A DNA stretch of 64,000 bases from Hyphomicrobiales bacterium (GTDB taxonomy: Bacteria; Pseudomonadota; Alphaproteobacteria; Rhizobiales; Rhizobiaceae), in NCBI GenBank assembly GCA_900473205.1, contig UCLB01000022.1, positions 1-64,000 on the forward strand. Direction: 5' to 3'. Every line of letters starts with the position of its first letter. Position 1 is the stretch's first letter. A program made the translations under genes and the position numbers. The notes under the pieces are model-generated. The model searched no databases. It had not been told where the DNA came from and was given only the letters and a program-made list of their open reading frames with translations. Positions 61,770 through 64,000 of this stretch are shown in pieces.

Positions 61770-62617
61770 GCCTCATCCTCCGAACCGGGTAGGCGGAACA
61801 GACGGTCGAGTATGATCGCGACAATCACGATGCACAGCCCGGCCTCGAAGCCCATGGCAATATTGACGGTGTTGAGCGCACGCACGACAGGCACACCAAG
61901 GCCGTTGGCACCCACCAGTGCAGAAATGACCACCATGGACAGCGACAGCATGATGGTCTGGGTCAGCCCCGCCATGATCTGCGGTGTGGCGAAGGGAAGT
62001 TCCACCTTGCGGAGCACCTGGCCGGGCGTTGCGCCAAAGGCAACGGCGGCTTCCACCAGCGCAGGCGGGGTGGAGATGATACCCAGCCGCGTCAGGCGGA
62101 TTGGCGCGGGTAGGGCGAAGATGACCGTTGCAATCAGTCCCGGCACCATGCCAAGCCCGAAAAGCACAAGCGCTGGAATGAGATAGACGAATGTCGGGAT
62201 GGTCTGCATGAGGTCGAGCGCGGGGCGCATGAAGGCATAGACCCATTTGCGTCGTGCCGCCAGAATGCCGAGCGGAACGCCGAAGATCATGCAAACGGCA
62301 CTGGCCGCGATGACCAGCGCCAGCGTTTCGGTGGTCGCTTTCCAGTATCCCAGATTGATGATGAGCAGCAATCCGAGTGCTGTGAACAGCGGCATGCCGA
62401 TGGAGCGACGCATCCATGCGGACAGCGCAGTCAGGATGGCAACGATGATGAGCGGATGGGGTGCCTGTAGAACATAGAGAAAAGCGTCGATGACGCTTTC
62501 GAAAATGAAGGATAACCAATCAAAGAAAAAGGAAAGATTTCCGGTCAACCAATCGACTGCCTCCTTGGCATATCGACCGATCGGCAAACGATTTTGAGAA
62601 GCGCTGAGCCATTCCAC
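61766..62617 (-). CDS. choW: Choline ABC transporter permease
   Basis: 283 residues with about six membrane helices. The permease coupling motif is in GATPGQVLRKVELPFATPQIMAG. Family: ProW/ChoW. It forms the channel for ChoX-delivered choline. Spaced 91 bp after choX. Confidence 0.93.
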   Translation of the reverse strand: MEWLSASQNRLPIGRYAKEAVDWLTGNLSFFFDWLSFIFESVIDAFLYVLQAPHPLIIVAILTALSAWMRRSIGMPLFTALGLLLIINLGYWKATTETLALVIAASAVCMIFGVPLGILAARRKWVYAFMRPALDLMQTIPTFVYLIPALVLFGLGMVPGLIATVIFALPAPIRLTRLGIISTPPALVEAAVAFGATPGQVLRKVELPFATPQIMAGLTQTIMLSLSMVVISALVGANGLGVPVVRALNTVNIAMGFEAGLCIVIVAIILDRLFRLPGSEDEA

Positions 62618-62708
62618 GGTAAGAGCAAACCTTTCGTGAACGGAGTCGTGATCGTCTTCCGACCGCGTTTGGGCCGGAAGACGGGTTCAATGCACTGAAA
62701 TGCGACGG

Positions 62709-63668
62709 CTAGAGACCGATATTCTTCTTGGCAGCGGCCAGAGCGTCTTCGCTGCCGTCCTTGGTTTTTACGCCTGCGAGCCACGGCTCGATGACGGAAG
62801 GGTTGGCCTTCAGCCAGTCCGTTGCCGCAGCTTCGCCTTCCATGCCGTCATTGAGGATCTTGCCCATGATTTCGTTTTCCATGGGCAGGGTGAATTGTAG
62901 GTTTTTCAGGAAGGTGCCGACATTGGCACATTCCTGCAAATAACCGGCGCGGACATTGGTGTAGATCGTCGCGCCGCCAAGGTTCGGGCCGAAAACGTCA
63001 TCGCCGCCGGTCAGATAGGTCAGCTTGAAGTTGGAGTTCATCGGGTGGGGTTCCCAGCCGAGGAAGACGATGGGATCGCCGGATTTTTCGGCGCGGGCCA
63101 CCTGTGCCAGCATGCCCTGTTCGGAGGATTCGACCACTTCGAAGCTCTTAAGGCCGAACGTGTCCTTGTCCACCATGCCGAGAATGAGGCGGTTGCCGTC
63201 ATTGCCGGGCTCGATGCCGTAAATCTTGCCGCCGAGCTTATCGCTATGGGCTGCGATGTCCTTGAAATCCTTGATGCCGAGTTCGGCACCCTTGCTGTTG
63301 GTGGCCAGCGTATATTTCGCGCCGGTGAGGTTCTCGCGCACCGTTTCCACGGATTTATCGTCGCGATAGGCTTTGATATCGCCTTCCATGGTCGGCATCC
63401 AGTTGCCGAGGAAAACGTCGATATCCTTGTTTTTCAGGGAGGTGTAAGTCACCGGAACGGAGAGAATTTTGACGTCCGTCTGGTAGCCGAGGCTTTTGAG
63501 AATGACGGAAGCGGTTGCCGTGGTGGCTGTGATATCGGTCCAGCCGACATCCGAGAAGCGGACCGTTCCGCAGCTGGTGGGTTCTGCGGCAGATGCGGCA
63601 GTGGTGAAGAGTGCCATTGCAGAAACTGCTGCGGCAAGGGCCAGACAGCGGTGATTTTTTGCAAGCAT
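62709..63668 (-). CDS. choX: Choline-binding periplasmic protein
   Basis: 319 residues with a signal peptide ending ASAAEP. The aromatic ligand box of the S. meliloti choline-binding protein is conserved at the same positions: Trp43, Trp90, Tyr119 and Trp205, with Asp45 and Asn156 nearby. This strongly supports choline (and weaker acetylcholine) binding over betaine. First gene of the operon choX, choW, choV; choline is a carbon, nitrogen and osmoprotectant source and precursor of phosphatidylcholine in these bacteria. Confidence 0.95.
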   Translation of the reverse strand: MLAKNHRCLALAAAVSAMALFTTAASAAEPTSCGTVRFSDVGWTDITATTATASVILKSLGYQTDVKILSVPVTYTSLKNKDIDVFLGNWMPTMEGDIKAYRDDKSVETVRENLTGAKYTLATNSKGAELGIKDFKDIAAHSDKLGGKIYGIEPGNDGNRLILGMVDKDTFGLKSFEVVESSEQGMLAQVARAEKSGDPIVFLGWEPHPMNSNFKLTYLTGGDDVFGPNLGGATIYTNVRAGYLQECANVGTFLKNLQFTLPMENEIMGKILNDGMEGEAAATDWLKANPSVIEPWLAGVKTKDGSEDALAAAKKNIGL

Positions 63669-63898
63669 TGCTTACTCCCTGTTTTTTTAAGTTCCCTAAC
63701 CATTATCAATATCTTCGCCGCACAATCAACTCATGTGCATTTGCGTGGATTGCGGTGCAGTTTGCGACACTAAGAAGAAAATTGTGCGGTGCACTCAAAA
63801 TGCGCCGGTCGTGAAAGCTGTGGTTTTTGCCATCCCGCTCTTGCCCTTGGCACGGTCAAGCCTGCAAAAGGCCTGCAACACACGACCCGGAGGACATG

Positions 63899-64000
63899 AT
63901 GGCCAAGCTCTATTTCAATTATTCGACAATGAATGCTGGCAAATCCACCATGCTGCTGCAGGCATCCTATAACTATCAGGAACGCGGCATGCGCACCCTG
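63899..64000 (+). CDS. tdk: Thymidine kinase, N-terminal part (runs off the right edge)
   Basis: The first 34 codons are visible. Start at ATG 63899, with GGAGG 5 nt upstream (ATG 63896 is too close). The visible sequence [20 protein letters not shown] has the type II thymidine kinase N-terminus with the ATP-binding MNAGKST. It phosphorylates thymidine in nucleotide salvage. The zinc-binding and lid regions are outside the window. Confidence 0.88.
   Translation, partial: MAKLYFNYSTMNAGKSTMLLQASYNYQERGMRTL

Overview
The window is a chromosomal segment of a Rhizobiaceae bacterium, most likely Agrobacterium or a close Rhizobium. The evidence is the gene content (membrane urate hydroxylase PuuD, a ChoXWV choline transporter, a NolR-like regulator, BacA/SbmA, the XdhA/XdhB/XdhC set), GC-rich coding sequence, and dispersed palindromic intergenic repeats of rhizobial (RIME-like) type. 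There is no rRNA, tRNA, prophage, insertion sequence or CRISPR array. Most of the window is compact core-type chromosome.

Layout. 0-1.5 kb: the 5' end of a reverse-strand gene built entirely of 8-residue repeats, with a long upstream region. 1.5-4.7 kb: a three-gene operon of permuted ATP-grasp, alpha-E and transglutaminase-like proteins. 5-13 kb: L,D-transpeptidase, class II amidotransferase, DoxX, a large five-PAS hybrid histidine kinase and an RhlE-type RNA helicase. 12.9-14.9 kb: MnmD and an FAD oxidoreductase, divergent, with overlapping start codons. 15-19.5 kb: ureide genes (puuE, uraD, allA, uraH) with an MntA-HepT toxin-antitoxin pair lodged between uraD and allA, followed by a metallophosphoesterase. 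19.5-25 kb: a D,D-carboxypeptidase, a TetR/SMR efflux pair, an L-lactate dehydrogenase-type enzyme and a chemoreceptor. 25-34.9 kb: reverse-strand purine genes guaD, puuD, a LysR regulator, xdhC, xdhB, xdhA, then bdhA. 35-39.5 kb: glycerol kinase and a Wzz/Wzy-like polysaccharide pair. 39.6-49.8 kb: small enzymes, a second methionine aminopeptidase, an MFS transporter, BacA/SbmA, a secreted deacetylase, NnrU, a YfgM-like protein, Der and a DUF2026 protein. 50-55.3 kb: a GT4 glycosyltransferase behind a Pho-box-like repeat, a PfkB sugar kinase, an alpha-glucosidase, an AAC(6')-like acetyltransferase and an HD-GYP protein. 55.4-60.2 kb: adenine deaminase, an amino-acid binding protein, a DUF3095 cyclase-like protein and the NolR-like regulator. 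60.7-63.7 kb: choVWX. The right edge holds the start of thymidine kinase.

How it works together. The window encodes almost a full aerobic purine catabolic route: adenine to hypoxanthine (Ade), guanine to xanthine (GuaD), hypoxanthine/xanthine to urate (XdhAB with XdhC), urate to 5-hydroxyisourate (PuuD), then OHCU (UraH), allantoin (UraD), allantoate (PuuE), and ureidoglycolate to glyoxylate plus urea (AllA). The allantoate-to-ureidoglycolate enzyme was not found here. Observations I rate highest: the octapeptide-repeat protein, the Pho-box-like triple repeat before the GT4 gene, the RX4HXY/GSX10DXD toxin-antitoxin inside the ureide operon, the cyclase-like DUF3095 protein, the DUF1045 protein with one degenerate 2H motif, and the shared CATG start of mnmD and its FAD-enzyme neighbour.
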